A model generated the notes under the pieces. That model saw only the letters and a program-made list of their open reading frames with translations. It had not been told where the DNA came from and made no database searches. A program made the translations under genes and the position numbers. A DNA stretch of 64,000 bases from Mycoplasma simbae ATCC 49888 (GTDB taxonomy: Bacteria > Bacillota_I > Bacilli_A > Mycoplasmatales > Metamycoplasmataceae): contig NZ_JNJG01000005.1 in the NCBI RefSeq assembly GCF_000702705.1, positions 1-64,000 of the forward strand, read 5' to 3'. This document shows, in pieces, positions 1 through 10,912 of the stretch. Position 1 is the first letter of the stretch, and each line of letters begins with the position of its first letter.

Positions 1-1910
1 GAACGGCCGTAATTTACTTTTTTGTAACCAAAATCAACCTCAATTAAGTCTTTGTTGCTTGAAAACGCAGAAATGTAACCTATTTCCCCGTTATAAACGT
101 CTAGATCATAGTCATTTTCATTTTGAACAACCTTGTCACCTAAATAAAATGTTCGCTCGGTAGGGCCTGAACCAAAACTAATAGAATTTTGTTTGTTGTC
201 TATGTCTTTATTTCTAAACAAATTTCATCTTTGCAATATTTCATTAATGTTTTTGATACCGTGTTCAGTTTTGTGCATAGGGACTAAAACCACAACGTTT
301 TCTAGGCCAAATTTTTCTACTTTTTCTGAATAGATTTCAACTAAAGCATCGTTGAATCTTAAACTTGTTACATCCTTTCACTCTACATCGTTTGTTTGTA
401 GACTTGGTTCGATGTTATTTTTGATTGCTAAAAAGTGTTGCGGTATTTCGTTTTTATCTGTTCTAAAAATATCAACTAGCTTTGTAAAAGCAATTTTATT
501 GCTATCCAAAATCCCTTCTATGAAGTTCCCTTGCCCTATACATGGTAATTGGTCATTATCGCCAACAAGAATAATTTTTTCTAGGTTAGGTGATTTTTTA
601 AGCACTAATCAAAAAATATCAGTATTTACCATTGAAAACTCGTCAATAATTACAACTTTATGATTTGAATCTACTAGCGATGAAGTTGAGTTGTTTTTGT
701 AATCTGACTTACCAATTAAAAAATAACTGTGAATAGTTTTAGCTTTATAACCTGATTTTGATGCAATATTTGATGCTGCTCGACCTGTAGGTGCAACAAT
801 TGCCACTTCTTTATCAATTTTGTATATTTTTTCAGCCTTGAAATAATCAACTATTGACTTAATCACATATGATTTTCCAGTTCCTGGGAAGCCAGAAATT
901 AAAGAAACACTATTGTTTATTGCATTTTCAAATGCTTGTTGTTGTAGGTCTGATAAGGTTGAATATTTTGCAACTGTTTTGGTTTTGGAATAGGTGTGAT
1001 TTAGACTTAATAATCTGGCAGCTATGTACATTTCTTTTTGTTGCATTGAATGCGTTGAAACTCTAGAAGTTTCAACATCAAAATACAATGTTTGTTTATT
1101 GATCATATCTTTAATTCTTGAAATTATTGATGCTTCCGAATACAATTTATAGTCTTTTAAGCAAAAATCAACAATGTTATCTATTTCAACCAGTGTTGAG
1201 TTATTGTTAAAGCTAATTTGCGTCACAGCTTCGTAAATTAAGGCATTTAGTCTTAAATCACTTTCTGATAAATCAAGCAGTGTTGCTAGCTTATCTATAA
1301 TTTCAAACTCGTAATCTAAATTAAAAACCAGTGAGTATGGATCTATTTCTTTGATTTTGTCAAGCAGGTTATCTTTACCTAACTCAGCAGTTAAAGAGTT
1401 ATATAAACGTTCTAATCCTTTGGCGATAAAAAAGTTAAGACTTGGATCCGAAAATTCGTCAATAAATTTTCTTAACGCTTCAATTTGTTTATCTTTTAAA
1501 ACTGTTTTAAATGGTTCATCATCTTGTTTAAATTTATTTAGTCAATCGGTTCCGAATTTTTGTTCCATTTTTTCAACAGTGGTTAAACCTATACCTATGT
1601 TAGAACGAATAAGTATTTTTTTGAACTCATCGTTATCTTTAGGTTGGCTAAGTTGCAATGAGATCAAAACCATCGAATTGTATTTTTTACTGTTATTTTT
1701 ACCTAAAACAACTTCATAAGGTGTCATCAATTTAATTGATTTTGCAGTCATAAAAACAGGGTGTGAAACTCCTGAATCAGTCACAAAAATGGCTAGAGTG
1801 TAATCTCAGTTGCTTTTTTCGCCACCGGAAAGAATTTTTTTAAACTGCCCTCTTTCTTCGATAGTTTCGCCTGCGTTTTTATTATTAATTTTTAACTCTT
1901 TTAAACTCAT
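1..1910 (-). CDS. recD2: RecD2-type ATP-dependent DNA helicase (3' end cut by window edge)
   Basis: Superfamily 1B helicase of the RecD2/TraA type, known to unwind DNA 5'-to-3' in bacteria that lack RecBC. The start is ATG at 1910; the C-terminus lies beyond position 1, so about 636 codons are visible, read with TGA as Trp. Walker A (GFPGTGKS) is near residues 339-347, followed by VAPTGRAASNIA, Walker B in VIIDEFSMV near 420, and the motif III-like VGDNDQLPCIGQ near 444-455. The first ~330 residues fit the family's N-terminal region, with a helix-hairpin-helix-like GIGLTTVEKM near 102-112. It diverges from dnaA across the origin. I see no clear Shine-Dalgarno before the ATG. The family call is firm; the exact cellular role is inferred. 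Confidence 0.9.
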
Positions 1911-2170
1911 AATTAGTATTATTGTAAATTAAAAACGTAAATGTAGTTATGAACTGTGGATAAAGTAGTTTTTTAAGGATTAATAACACAATTTATCCAC
2001 AATGTTTTTGTGAATGTATATAACGTAGAATTTTTACATATTTACCTATAAAATAGATATTTTTTATGTTAATAATTTTGTTGATAAGTTGTGTATAAGT
2101 TTTATATTCATATTATATTAACCATATAATAAAAAATTGAATATGATTTACTAATAAACACGGAGGAAAT
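1911..2170. other. oriC, left part: DnaA boxes between recD2 and dnaA
   Basis: AT-rich 260-base gap between divergent recD2 and dnaA. Two perfect DnaA boxes are visible: TTATCCACA at 1993-2001 on the plus strand, and its complement TGTGGATAA at 1955-1963. A one-mismatch box, TGTGTATAA, lies at 2090-2098. The stretch from 2002 to 2089 is almost pure A/T and is the likely unwinding region. A strong ribosome site (GGAGGAAAT) ends directly before the dnaA ATG. Boxes on both sides of dnaA are usual for mollicute origins. Confidence 0.85.
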
Positions 2171-3589
2171 ATGCGTAAAGATGAAATTGAAAAAAGCAGA
2201 AATATAGCAATTAATGAAGCATTTTTGAAGTCTATGGCGATTGAAGTCAGTGATAAAATGCTTTTTAAAAGTTTTTTTCTACCTTTGCGTATAGTTGATG
2301 TGACAGCAGGGTTTGTTACAATTGAGACTGACCTAAGTAAAGATAGCATTAATATCATCAAGTCTTCGTTTAACGACAAAGTTATAAAAGTTTTAAGCGA
2401 AATATTAAATCTTAATGCCTCTTACTCCATTGAACACAAAAAAGCGATTAAAAAAATTGTTTCTCCTGATCCAATAGTTACGCAAAAAGTTCAAGAGGTT
2501 AAAAAGCAAATAATTAAGACTTTGCGAAAAAATAACGACACATTTGTGCGTGAATTCACGTTCGAAACTTATGTTGAGGGCGATTTTAACCGCGAAGCAA
2601 TAAAAATTGGTAGAGAAATAGCTGCAGGAAATTTTAATTTTAATCCGGTTTTTATTTCTGCTAATTCAGGATTGGGTAAAACACACTTACTTAACGCTAT
2701 CGGTAATGAATTAAATAAGCAAGATAAAAAAGTTATTTATCTGAATCCAGCTGATTTTGTTTCGGATATATCAATGCTTTTGCAAGAAAATAATCAAGCC
2801 AAAATAAAAGCTACAACAGATGATTTAAACAATGCAGATGTCGTAATGTTTGATGATTTTCAATATTATGGCCAGGGTAATAAAAAATCAACTTTACAAA
2901 TAATTAATCAAATTTTGGATCATAGGATAAACACAAACAAATTAACTATTTTTTGTTCAGATAAATCGATTATTTCTTTAAATTCAACATTTGATCAGCG
3001 TCTAATTACCAGATTAACAATGGGTTTGCAGGTTCAAATAAAAAACCCAAGACAAGCTGATTTATTGAAAATTCTTGAGTATTTTATTGAAATTAAAAAT
3101 ATGCACCCAGATAATTGAGAAAAAGAAGCTAAAGAATTTATTGCACGTAACTTTCACGATTCCATTAGGAGTTTGCAAGGCGCAATTAACAGATTATTTT
3201 TCTATAATGATGGTATTGCAAAAAACGCAAATGGTAGGTATACTGAGGCTATAGTAAATAAAATTCTTTCTTCTATTGCATCAAACAAAGAAAGAATAAC
3301 ACCTGAGTCAATAGTTGAATATGTCGCTAAATATTATCGAGTTAGCAAGAAAGATATTTTGGGCAAATCTAGACTTAAAGATATTGTGCTGGCTAGACAT
3401 ATAGCTATGTTCATAATTCGTGAAGAGATGGGAATATCGCTAGAAAAAATTGGTCAAATTTTTGGGAATAGGGATCACTCAACCATTATTAACGCTATTA
3501 AAAAAGTTGAAGCTTCAAGAGAATTAACCGATCAAACCTATAACCGTGCTATTTCCGCTATCTCAGAGGAGATATACAAACTTAAATAG
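2171..3589 (+). CDS. dnaA: Chromosomal replication initiator DnaA
   Basis: 472-residue AAA+ initiator that binds DnaA boxes and opens the origin. ATG 2171 follows a strong GGAGG at the usual spacing. Domain I occupies roughly the first 90 residues. The ATPase domain has Walker A in NSGLGKTH (near 163-172) and Walker B in VVMFDDFQYY. The C-terminal DNA-binding domain has the family signature around LARHIAMFIIREEMG and GNRDHSTI. One TGA codon (3116-3118) is read as Trp inside the AAA+ lid region. Length is normal for the family. DnaA boxes lie on both sides, so autoregulation at the upstream boxes is likely by analogy. Confidence 0.98.
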
Positions 3590-3717
3590 GTTTTATCCAC
3601 AATGAGTATTTGTGTAAAAAACGGATTTTGTGGTTAAAAAATAGCTAAAAATGTCGTTTTTATACTTATCCACAAATTAACAAAATATATTACTTTTATT
3701 TATTAATAAGGAGTTTT
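3590..3717. other. oriC, right part: DnaA boxes between dnaA and dnaN
   Basis: The 128-base dnaA-dnaN gap carries two perfect TTATCCACA boxes at 3593-3601 and 3666-3674. A one-mismatch box in the opposite direction (TGTGGTTAA) lies at 3629-3637. With the left cluster this makes a two-part origin enclosing dnaA. AAGGAG just before 3718 is the dnaN ribosome site. Confidence 0.8.
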
Positions 3718-4824
3718 ATGAAGTTTAAAATTAATAAAAAAATATTGGACGATGCATTAGAGATTGTTTCAAAATATGTAGATCCACTAAGCACATTCTA
3801 TAGTTTTAGATGTGTATTGGTAAAAATTGAATCGGATTTTATTACATTAAGAGCAGCTAATGATGCAACCAATATTATTAAAAAATTGGTTGTTGATGAT
3901 GTAAACATTAAAGTTGAAGAAACTGGTGAGTTTTTAGTTCAATCAAATATTTTTAAATCTATTATTAAAAAACTGTCGGGTAATATAACAATTTCAAAAA
4001 CAGTAAATAATTTATTGGATATAGTTGAAGGTAATTCAAATTATCAAATTTCAACTCTTGATGAAAATACTTTTCCTGTGATCGACAGTTTATTTAATAC
4101 TAAAAAAATTGAAATTAATACAAACGAACTAAAAAAAGCAATAAAAAATGTTTATCACGCTTCTAGTGAGGATAATAACTTAATATACCGTTGCATTAAT
4201 ATGAGATATAAAAACTCAGCAATCAACTTTACGGCTACTGATTCACACAGATTAGCTGCTTATAAAATGATAATAAATAACATGATTGATGATAAATTTG
4301 ATATCTCGGTTGATGCAGAAGATTTAAAAGATTTAATTCCTTCTGATGCGCCAAAAATTGTTGAGTTGTTTTACAATGATGTAAAAGTTGGCATAAAATA
4401 TGAAAACACTATAGTTGTTTCCAGAGTTGTAACAATACCTTTTAGAGATACTGATCCAATATTTAATGACATGAATATACAATACAATATTTCTATAGAT
4501 AAAAATGTATTCAATAATATACTTAATAAAATTTGAATTTCAAACGGAGACAAGCAAAATAGAATTTCTATATCTGTAAATTCGAGCGAATTTAAAATTG
4601 TTAACAACGTAAGCGAAATAGGTTCATTTGTTGATTCTACTTCAGATTTTAAATTTGAAGGTAAACCGTTCCAAATGGATTTAAACTATAACTTTTTGAA
4701 AGATGCTATATCGGTGTTTGATGGTGAAATATCTATCTTAATTGACGAACATATCAAAAAAATTCTTATTCTTTCTTCATCAAATAAAAACTCTAAACAG
4801 CTTATTACACCTTTAAGGAGATAA
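3718..4824 (+). CDS. dnaN: DNA polymerase III beta subunit (sliding clamp)
   Basis: 368-residue ring clamp that tethers the replicative polymerase to DNA. It follows dnaA in the standard origin order. ATG 3718 is preceded by AAGGAG. Sequence features fit the clamp: three repeated domains of about 120 residues, the motif TATDSHRLAAY in the middle domain (nt ~4230-4260), and a C-terminal end LITPLRR where the typical family ending is a short hydrophobic/positive strand. A TGA at 4534-4536 is Trp. The AAGGAG ribosome site of the next gene lies inside its last codons, so the two are coupled. Confidence 0.97.
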
Positions 4825-5040
4825 ATGAATAATATTGTATACATAAATGATGAGTTTATTACCTTGGGTCAATTATTAAAAAAAGTTGGATTGATTGACA
4901 CTGGTGGACAAGCAAAATATTTTTTACTTGATAATGAAATTTTAATAAATGATAAAAAGCCTGAAGGGCGTAATTCCAAAGTTTTTTTAGGTGACGTCGT
5001 TTGAATTAATGGCTCTGCATACTTTATAAAATCAAGATAA
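4825..5040 (+). CDS. Small S4-domain RNA-binding protein (YaaA/RlbA family)
   Basis: 71-residue protein that is almost entirely one S4 RNA-binding fold. The fold is recognisable from ITLGQLLKKVGLIDTGGQAK, then LLDNEILINDKK and GRNSKVFLGDVV. ATG 4825 comes directly after the dnaN stop, with AAGGAG in the end of dnaN. In Bacillus the small S4 gene yaaA/rlbA lies between dnaN and recF, so position supports the family call; its RNA target is not known from the sequence. recF is missing downstream, where the GA1 surface protein gene begins instead. The TGA at about 5002 is read as Trp. Confidence 0.85.
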
Positions 5041-5067
5041 GAAGCAACTTTTGTTGCTTTTTTCTTT
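5041..5067 (+). terminator. Rho-independent terminator after dnaA-dnaN-S4
   Basis: Stem GAAGCAAC / GTTGCTTTT with a TTTT loop and a T-run, starting one base after the S4 gene stop. It closes the origin operon before GA1. Confidence 0.75.
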
Positions 5068-5120
5068 AAAAATCAGTAAATTTGCGTTGATTTTGTTAAA
5101 ATTAAATAAAGCGGGGTGTA

Positions 5121-8100
5121 ATGAAATCAAGAAAAAAACAAACAATATCGGTTTTATCAATTATTGCTTCGGTTACGACAACAACAGCGATTATGTTATA
5201 TGCTCATTCATGGGTGAATAATAAGGTTGAGAATCATGATTTTGATGATATGGATAATCAAATACTCTTAAAACAAATTAATATTATGTACAGAGATATT
5301 GATCAAGTTAAGAAAACTTCCATTTCAACAACAGATAAAGATAGAATTAAAAATGACTTGAGCGTGTCAAGTAAAATCTATAATCACATTAATAAGAACC
5401 AAAAACCAAAAAATAACGATAATTTAGAAAAATTAAATTCTTTAATTATTGAATTGACAAAAAGTATAAACACTATTGAAGACAAAGAAATAAAACCAGA
5501 TGACAAAATTGATAAAAACAAAGATAGCGTTGATTTAAGCGAGCTAGAAGCAAAAATAAATAAGGTTTCGCAAGAAATTGATAAAGCTAATTTTAATTTA
5601 TGGATTGAAAACTTGGATTCAAATTCACAACGAATAGAACAAGTTGATAAACCTCTTTATCAAAGTAAAATTGAGGCTTCAAATAACCAAAAAGATAGAG
5701 ATTTATTTGATGGATTAATAGCTAAAAACAACGAAAATATCAATAAAATTCTTTTGAAATATAGAGAAAAAGCTAAAAAAGATGTTTTAGACTCTCAATT
5801 AGTTGAAGCGAGTGAAAAAGAAGAAATTCTAGATAAAATAAATCAAGCAAAAACGGTTGTTGAAATCAAGAAAATCTTTGAAAAATTCATATTTACTGAG
5901 TTTAAAAATAATAATAAAAAGCGTATAAATGAATTAGCAAATATTTCGAATACTCAAAAAGATTTGATCAATTCTTCAATTGAAAATTCAAGTGATTTTA
6001 CTTCTATTTATTCCATTGTAGACTCTATGGAAATTTTGAATTATTACAAAAATTTTGCAACACAAGAAATAAATCGTTTTAGAAACTCAAAAGACGAACA
6101 CAAGACGCAATATATATCAAGACTTATTGATTCGCAAACGTTAGAAGAATCTATTCGTATTTTTGAAGAAATTAATGACATCGAGAACTATAAACGAAAA
6201 GCGTTAGGTACAATCAAACAACATTTTTTCACCAACAAAACACTAAAAAACAATCTTATTCAAGACATACTTAATGCACGAAACAAAGATGAAGTCAAAA
6301 ACTATTTTACTAAAGCACTAGATATAGAAGGTATAAGAAATGATATTTATAGGGAATTTTCTGACAACTATAAGATTCTCTCACAACATCAAAAAGAATT
6401 CTATAAACGTTTTCTTTTTGATGCTATCGGTAACGATGACTGGACCACAGCACTGAGTGCAGCCAACGAGTTTTGACGTGAACTTAAAAAAGCTCATCAA
6501 CAACTGCAAAACTTCAACAATTTTTCAGAATCTAAAAATGTAGATATTAAAAGAGAAATTGATAATATTACTTCAACAGAGGAACTTAAATCAACAATCT
6601 CGCAATACGCTAGTGAACACCACAACTACACAATTGATTTGAATTCTTTAAAATCGCTAACTGAATTCCATGATCCTGAAGTCATAAATTATTTTTTAAG
6701 CACGCTAACCCCTGATGATTCTGAAGATTTAGCACGCGTTTTAAAAAACGCTAGAGATTTAGCTAACAAAAAAAGAGAACAAATAAATATAATAAACAAC
6801 AACGCGGATATTGGCCAGGATAAAAAAGCTGAACTAATAGCACATATTAAAGCTGTATCTAAGCCTCAAGGGATAGAAAAAAACAAAAAATCTCAAGCGT
6901 TAGAAACAAAAAGATATCAGGCTTTAAACACTATTGAAAATACTGAGAATGTTGAAAATAAGCAACAATTTAAAGATCAAATTAGCAACTCTACAACAAT
7001 TGAAGAAATTGAAGAAGTGTTGTATACATCTCAAACAAACATAAATGAATTAGAATTATCTAAATACAAAGCCAAAACAACAATTTCTAAATTTGATTAC
7101 ATATCAGAACAAGAGAAAATCGAGATGAAATCAGCTGTTGTTCAACTCAATAACAAAACCGCCATTGAGACAAAATTACAAGAATTTATACAAAAAAGTT
7201 CCGAAAAAACTGAAAAATTTAATTCAACAATTAACCTAATAACACTGTTTGATAAAGATGTTAAAAACGATATTATTGATGATTTTATTTTTGAAAAAAA
7301 CACATCAGTATACAATGAGGAAGCTAACAACATCAAGGGATTGGAAGAGTATAAAAAACAAATTAACACACAGATAGAAGCGTTAGTTTCTATATCGGAG
7401 CTAGATAAACAATCATTTAAACATGAGCTAACTAGAGAAAAAAGCAGGTTTGGTGTTGAGGTTGTTTTAGGTGATGCTACCATTCGTAATAAATTCAAAG
7501 AAGTACATATTAGGAAAGTTCAAAAACTAGAAAGTTTGGATGAATCTACAATTACTAAGTACATTAATGATATGAAAAATACAACTTCAGTAATACAGGT
7601 TCAGTTGCTGAAAAAAGATGCTTATTTTCTAAACGAGAAGTCTAAACACAAGTTGGAAATCGATAATTTAAATTATTTAAGCGATGCAGAAAAAGACACG
7701 TTTAAACGTTTAGTTGATAGATCTATTAATGACAGCGACTTAACCAGTTTTGCCAACCAAGCAACAGAAATAAATCGCAGAAACCGCTACAACGCTGAAA
7801 TAATCAAAAAGGTTAAAAACTTTGATAATTTATCTCAAAATCTTAAAGATTTTTACTCTAATTATTCAAATAACAGTATTGATGTTAATGATTTGGCCAA
7901 TATTGACATTGACTTATCATACATTTATGAAACAAAACTTGTGAATTCGCCACTTAAATCAGACTGGTCAAACCTAAATGCAAATATTTTAGCCAAATTT
8001 GACAATGAAATTAAAAATGCTAATTATGTTGATGCAGTTAATGAAATTATCAAAAAATACAAGCACCTAAACGAAAATAAAACCTACTTAATTAATGCTA

Positions 8101-8210
8101 TAAATAATGAGCAAAATATAACCGAACAACAAAAACAAGAACTTTTAAAATTGGTAGATTCAGTTGAAAGTGACGCAGGGATTCAATATATTTTCAGACT
8201 AACGCAATAA
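5121..8210 (+). CDS. GA1: long helical surface protein of the seven-member paralogous family, non-lipoprotein form
   Basis: 1029 residues. The N-terminus has the family export segment: basic start, then VLSIIASVTTTTAIML. Where four paralogs have the lipobox cysteine, GA1 has Trp31 (TGG, 5211-5213), one base away from a Cys codon, so it is probably exported but not lipidated, or anchored by an uncut helix. The rest is highly charged, Lys/Glu/Asn-rich and helical. It is made of degenerate modules of 45-60 residues of the form LxxLSxxxKxxFxxxIxxAxxxxxIxxI, which resemble the GA three-helix module (known in albumin-binding bacterial proteins). One TGA (6474-6476) is Trp. It is alone here, 24 kb from the main array. 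Function unknown; surface or host interaction is inferred. Confidence 0.8.
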
Positions 8211-8240
8211 AAAAACCAACAAAATCAATTGTTGGTTTTT
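8211..8240. terminator. Bidirectional terminator between GA1 and the PQ-loop gene
   Basis: Perfect stem AAAAACCAAC (8211-8220) / GTTGGTTTTT (8231-8240), with T-runs in both directions. It serves rightward GA1 and the leftward operon ending at 8248. Confidence 0.85.
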
Positions 8241-8247
8241 TTTGATG

Positions 8248-9009
8248 TTATTTATCAGTTTTGCATCTCTTACGTAAAATTCTTTTTCTAATAAGGCATT
8301 TATCCATATGAAGCAAGTAGACTTGAGATGAATAGATTAATAATGCAAGTGTTTGCCAAACCATTGCGGTTAATATATCTGATCCTGCATCGCCTCTATT
8401 AATAGCAAGTGTAATTCAATATAACATTCAGAAAATGTTTATTGCTAAAAGAGTGTATAGCATACCAGGCGACATTCCCTGGAATTTTTTTTGCTCAAGA
8501 GATTTAAAAACTACAGGTAAAAAACTTAATGTTGTTAACAACGGGAACAACACAATCATTACAGACATTAATTTGTCTGGCATGTGTAAATCAGCAACTA
8601 GTGCTCAAATTGATAAAGTTGCAGCAAGAGTTGATATTCCAAGAGAAAACATTAAAGCGAGCGGTGCCTTTTTTTGAATATTTTTTTTGTCAGAATATTT
8701 ATAAGAGAAAAATATTGTATAAGATAGTATAAATGCTGAAACTATATTAGCATAAGCAGCCACAGACATTTTCACTTCGGCAGGGTCTCAAGCACCAATC
8801 AACATTCATCCTACAATTCCCGAGAAAAATACTCAAAACGTTACAAAATTTGTACCTTCAGGAGTTTTTTTAGTTTTTAGCAAGTTGACTAGTTGAGGTA
8901 TACCTACCGAAACAGTACAAATAACTGATCCTAAACCAAATACAAATGCGAACCAAGCCGAAACAGGGTTTGCCTTGTTTAGTGTAAACAAACTTAAAAG
9001 AGAGTCCAT
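8248..9009 (-). CDS. PQ-loop repeat membrane protein
   Basis: 253 residues, read from ATG 9009 to TAA 8248-8250 with TGA as Trp. About seven hydrophobic segments are visible. The first repeat has the PQ-loop signature: a hydrophobic stretch into GIPQLVNLLKTKKTPEGTNF. A second, weaker one is in LPVVFKSLEQKKFQGMSPG, where PQ has become PV. PQ-loop proteins (SWEET, cystinosin and bacterial SemiSWEET relatives) carry small solutes such as sugars or amino acids; the substrate here cannot be told. The start codon overlaps the stop of the upstream hydrolase gene (TAATG), so the two are translationally coupled. The polybasic C-terminus is probably cytoplasmic. The family call rests on the motif and topology only. 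Confidence 0.65.
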
Positions 9010-9836
9010 TAATATAACCCTTCTGATTTTAAAATAAAATAATTAATATGTCTATGAATACGTGGGGTGTTCTTATAGAACATAGCATGACCTGAATCAT
9101 TCAGTTCACACGTATCAATATTATACAGTTTTATGTATTTTTGGGCACGTGAAAAGTCAAAATAGTTATCGTTTTTGCTAATAAAAGCAGTGAAATTATG
9201 TTGTTTTGCATAAAAACGGGAATATAAGTCTTTAACAAAAACAGTATCAAAAATTTGGTTAGCCAATATTTCAAAAGTTTGTTTTCTTTGTTCGAAAAAA
9301 GTTGGTGGTGTGTTTAAAATTTTATTTTTAACTGATTCAGTTCTGATTCAATCATCATCGTAAGGACTAAATAAATTTAATTGCGACTCATAAAATTCTT
9401 CACCATTACTTGGCAACATCCATTTTGTTCTTATGGCGATTGATTCAGCGTTTTCATCTCTAGGCATAATTGGAGTTACACCAAATATATGTTTTATATT
9501 TGGATTAGTTATAGCGTTGTATAAAGCGGGAACAGTGCCCAGTGAGTGTGTAACGATATAAATCGGGCGATTTGGCAATATTTTTTCAATAAATTCATTG
9601 ACAATATCACAATAATATTGCATTGTCGGTTTAGCAATATTGTTGCTTGATTGACCACAACCTGGCATATCGGGAGCAATAATTGAGTAGACACGGTTTG
9701 GTGTTTTAAAAAGGGATAAAGCACGCTGAGCTTCATCCCCAAAACCGTGTAAGAATAAAACAACAATATTACCTAAATCTTCGTCAGTTAAATAGCTTAT
9801 TGTTTCGTTTGTAAGTTGTACGGTTTTTCTGATCAT
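9009..9836 (-). CDS. Alpha/beta-fold hydrolase (lipase/esterase or aminopeptidase-like)
   Basis: 275-residue cytosolic alpha/beta hydrolase with no signal peptide. The triad can be read off: nucleophile Ser98 in THSLGT, Asp223 in SKNDNYFDF and His250 in NDSGHAMF. The oxyanion motif LHGFGD is at 29-34. One TGA codon is Trp. ATG 9836 lies 6 bases after the lplA stop, and its own stop overlaps the start of the PQ-loop gene, so lplA, hydrolase and PQ-loop form one operon. Mycoplasmas usually annotate such genes as triacylglycerol lipase, esterase or proline iminopeptidase; the sequence does not decide between these. Lipid or lipoamide turnover would fit the lplA neighbour but is inference. Confidence 0.85.
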
Positions 9837-9842
9837 ATCTTA

Positions 9843-10823
9843 TTATCCTAAAATTAATTTAATAACTTCATCTTTGGTTACTGTACCAAAGTATTCTTCA
9901 AAGTCAATAGAATCAAAGACTTTTCTGATTTCGTCTTCTTTTAGCGGTAAATTGTTGAATAATGGTTCGATTTCAGCAACATCTTTTTTACTTAAAAAGT
10001 CACCTTCAAATCTGATATCTTTGATAATACCTTTTTCAATGTTACCTTTAACGTGAACGATACCACCTTTGAATTTGTCGCCGCTTCTAAAGCTAAATGT
10101 AGCTCCTTTATTGAAAATTCAATCTTCTGAGCTAACTTGTTCAGTTATTTTTTGTAGTTGATCTTTATATTTTTCGTAAGGAACTTCTAACAAAACTCCA
10201 TCATTGTGCTCAACGAAATATTCGATAAGTTTTTGTATAAATGTTTCAACGTCCATTTTTTCACTAAGTTCGTCATAAACATTGGTTACACGAGCTCTAA
10301 CTGATTGAATACCTTTTGACTCGTATTTAATACGCGCTGGGTTAAGAGCGTTTGAAAGTTTGGTTAAATCAACATTGTATAGAATTGTTCCGTGACTTAC
10401 TATTCTGTTTTTACTTAAATATTGAGCATTTCCGCTTATTTTGCAACCATTTACGTGTACATCGTTACGGCCGTGAAACTCCGCGTTTAAACCTAATGAG
10501 CGTAAAAAACCAATAATTGGGGCTAAAAATCTTTCATAGCCACCTTGTTTGTTGTAATCGGTAATAAAGCTAAAGTTAATATTTCCCATGTCGTGGTAAA
10601 CAGCGCCACCACCAGATTTACGACGCGCCAATTTGATATCGTTGTCAATTACGTATTGACGGTTAATTTCTTCGTGTGCATTTTGATTGTTACCAATGAT
10701 AATCGCGTTATCATGTTGATACAAAATAAGTACATCACCAGTAATTTCTGGGTCATTTAAAATTAAATTTTCAATTGGTAAAGTAATATAAGGGCTTGTT
10801 TCTTTGATTCTATATATTTTCAT
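9843..10823 (-). CDS. lplA: Lipoate-protein ligase A
   Basis: 326 residues. It attaches lipoate, via lipoyl-AMP, to the lysine of lipoyl domains. The catalytic-site pattern is clear: LARRKSGGGAVYHDMGNINF, then HGRNDVHVNGCKISGNAQ and SHGTILYNVDL. The C-terminal accessory domain follows residue ~240. I chose ATG 10823: AGAGG lies just before it, while the in-frame GTG at 10829 overlaps that ribosome site. The likely substrate is the free lipoyl domain at 61377-61613, some 50 kb away. It heads an operon with the hydrolase and PQ-loop genes. Confidence 0.95.
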
Positions 10824-10891
10824 ATTCACCTCTTTTCTTATGAATAAATTTTATCATTTTTATGTGTAATATGTTTGTTTAGGTTGTAAAA

Positions 10892-10912
10892 AAACAAGCT
10901 TATAGCTTGTTT
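10892..10912 (-). terminator. Terminator of the rpmH-rnpA-yidC operon
   Basis: Perfect 9-bp stem (AAACAAGCT / AGCTTGTTT, 3-base loop) followed on the minus strand by a T-run. It overlaps the yidC stop codon. Confidence 0.8.

Noticed and set aside
352-663. Plus-strand open frame opposite recD2, and similar antisense frames at 869-1066, 1351-1719, 38465-37899, 41805-41374 and 59082-59519
   Set aside because: They lie opposite well-supported genes, have no ribosome sites, and their composition is that of a complement strand.
10824-10829. GTG start of lplA at 10829
   Set aside because: The GTG overlaps the AGAGG ribosome site that serves ATG 10823.
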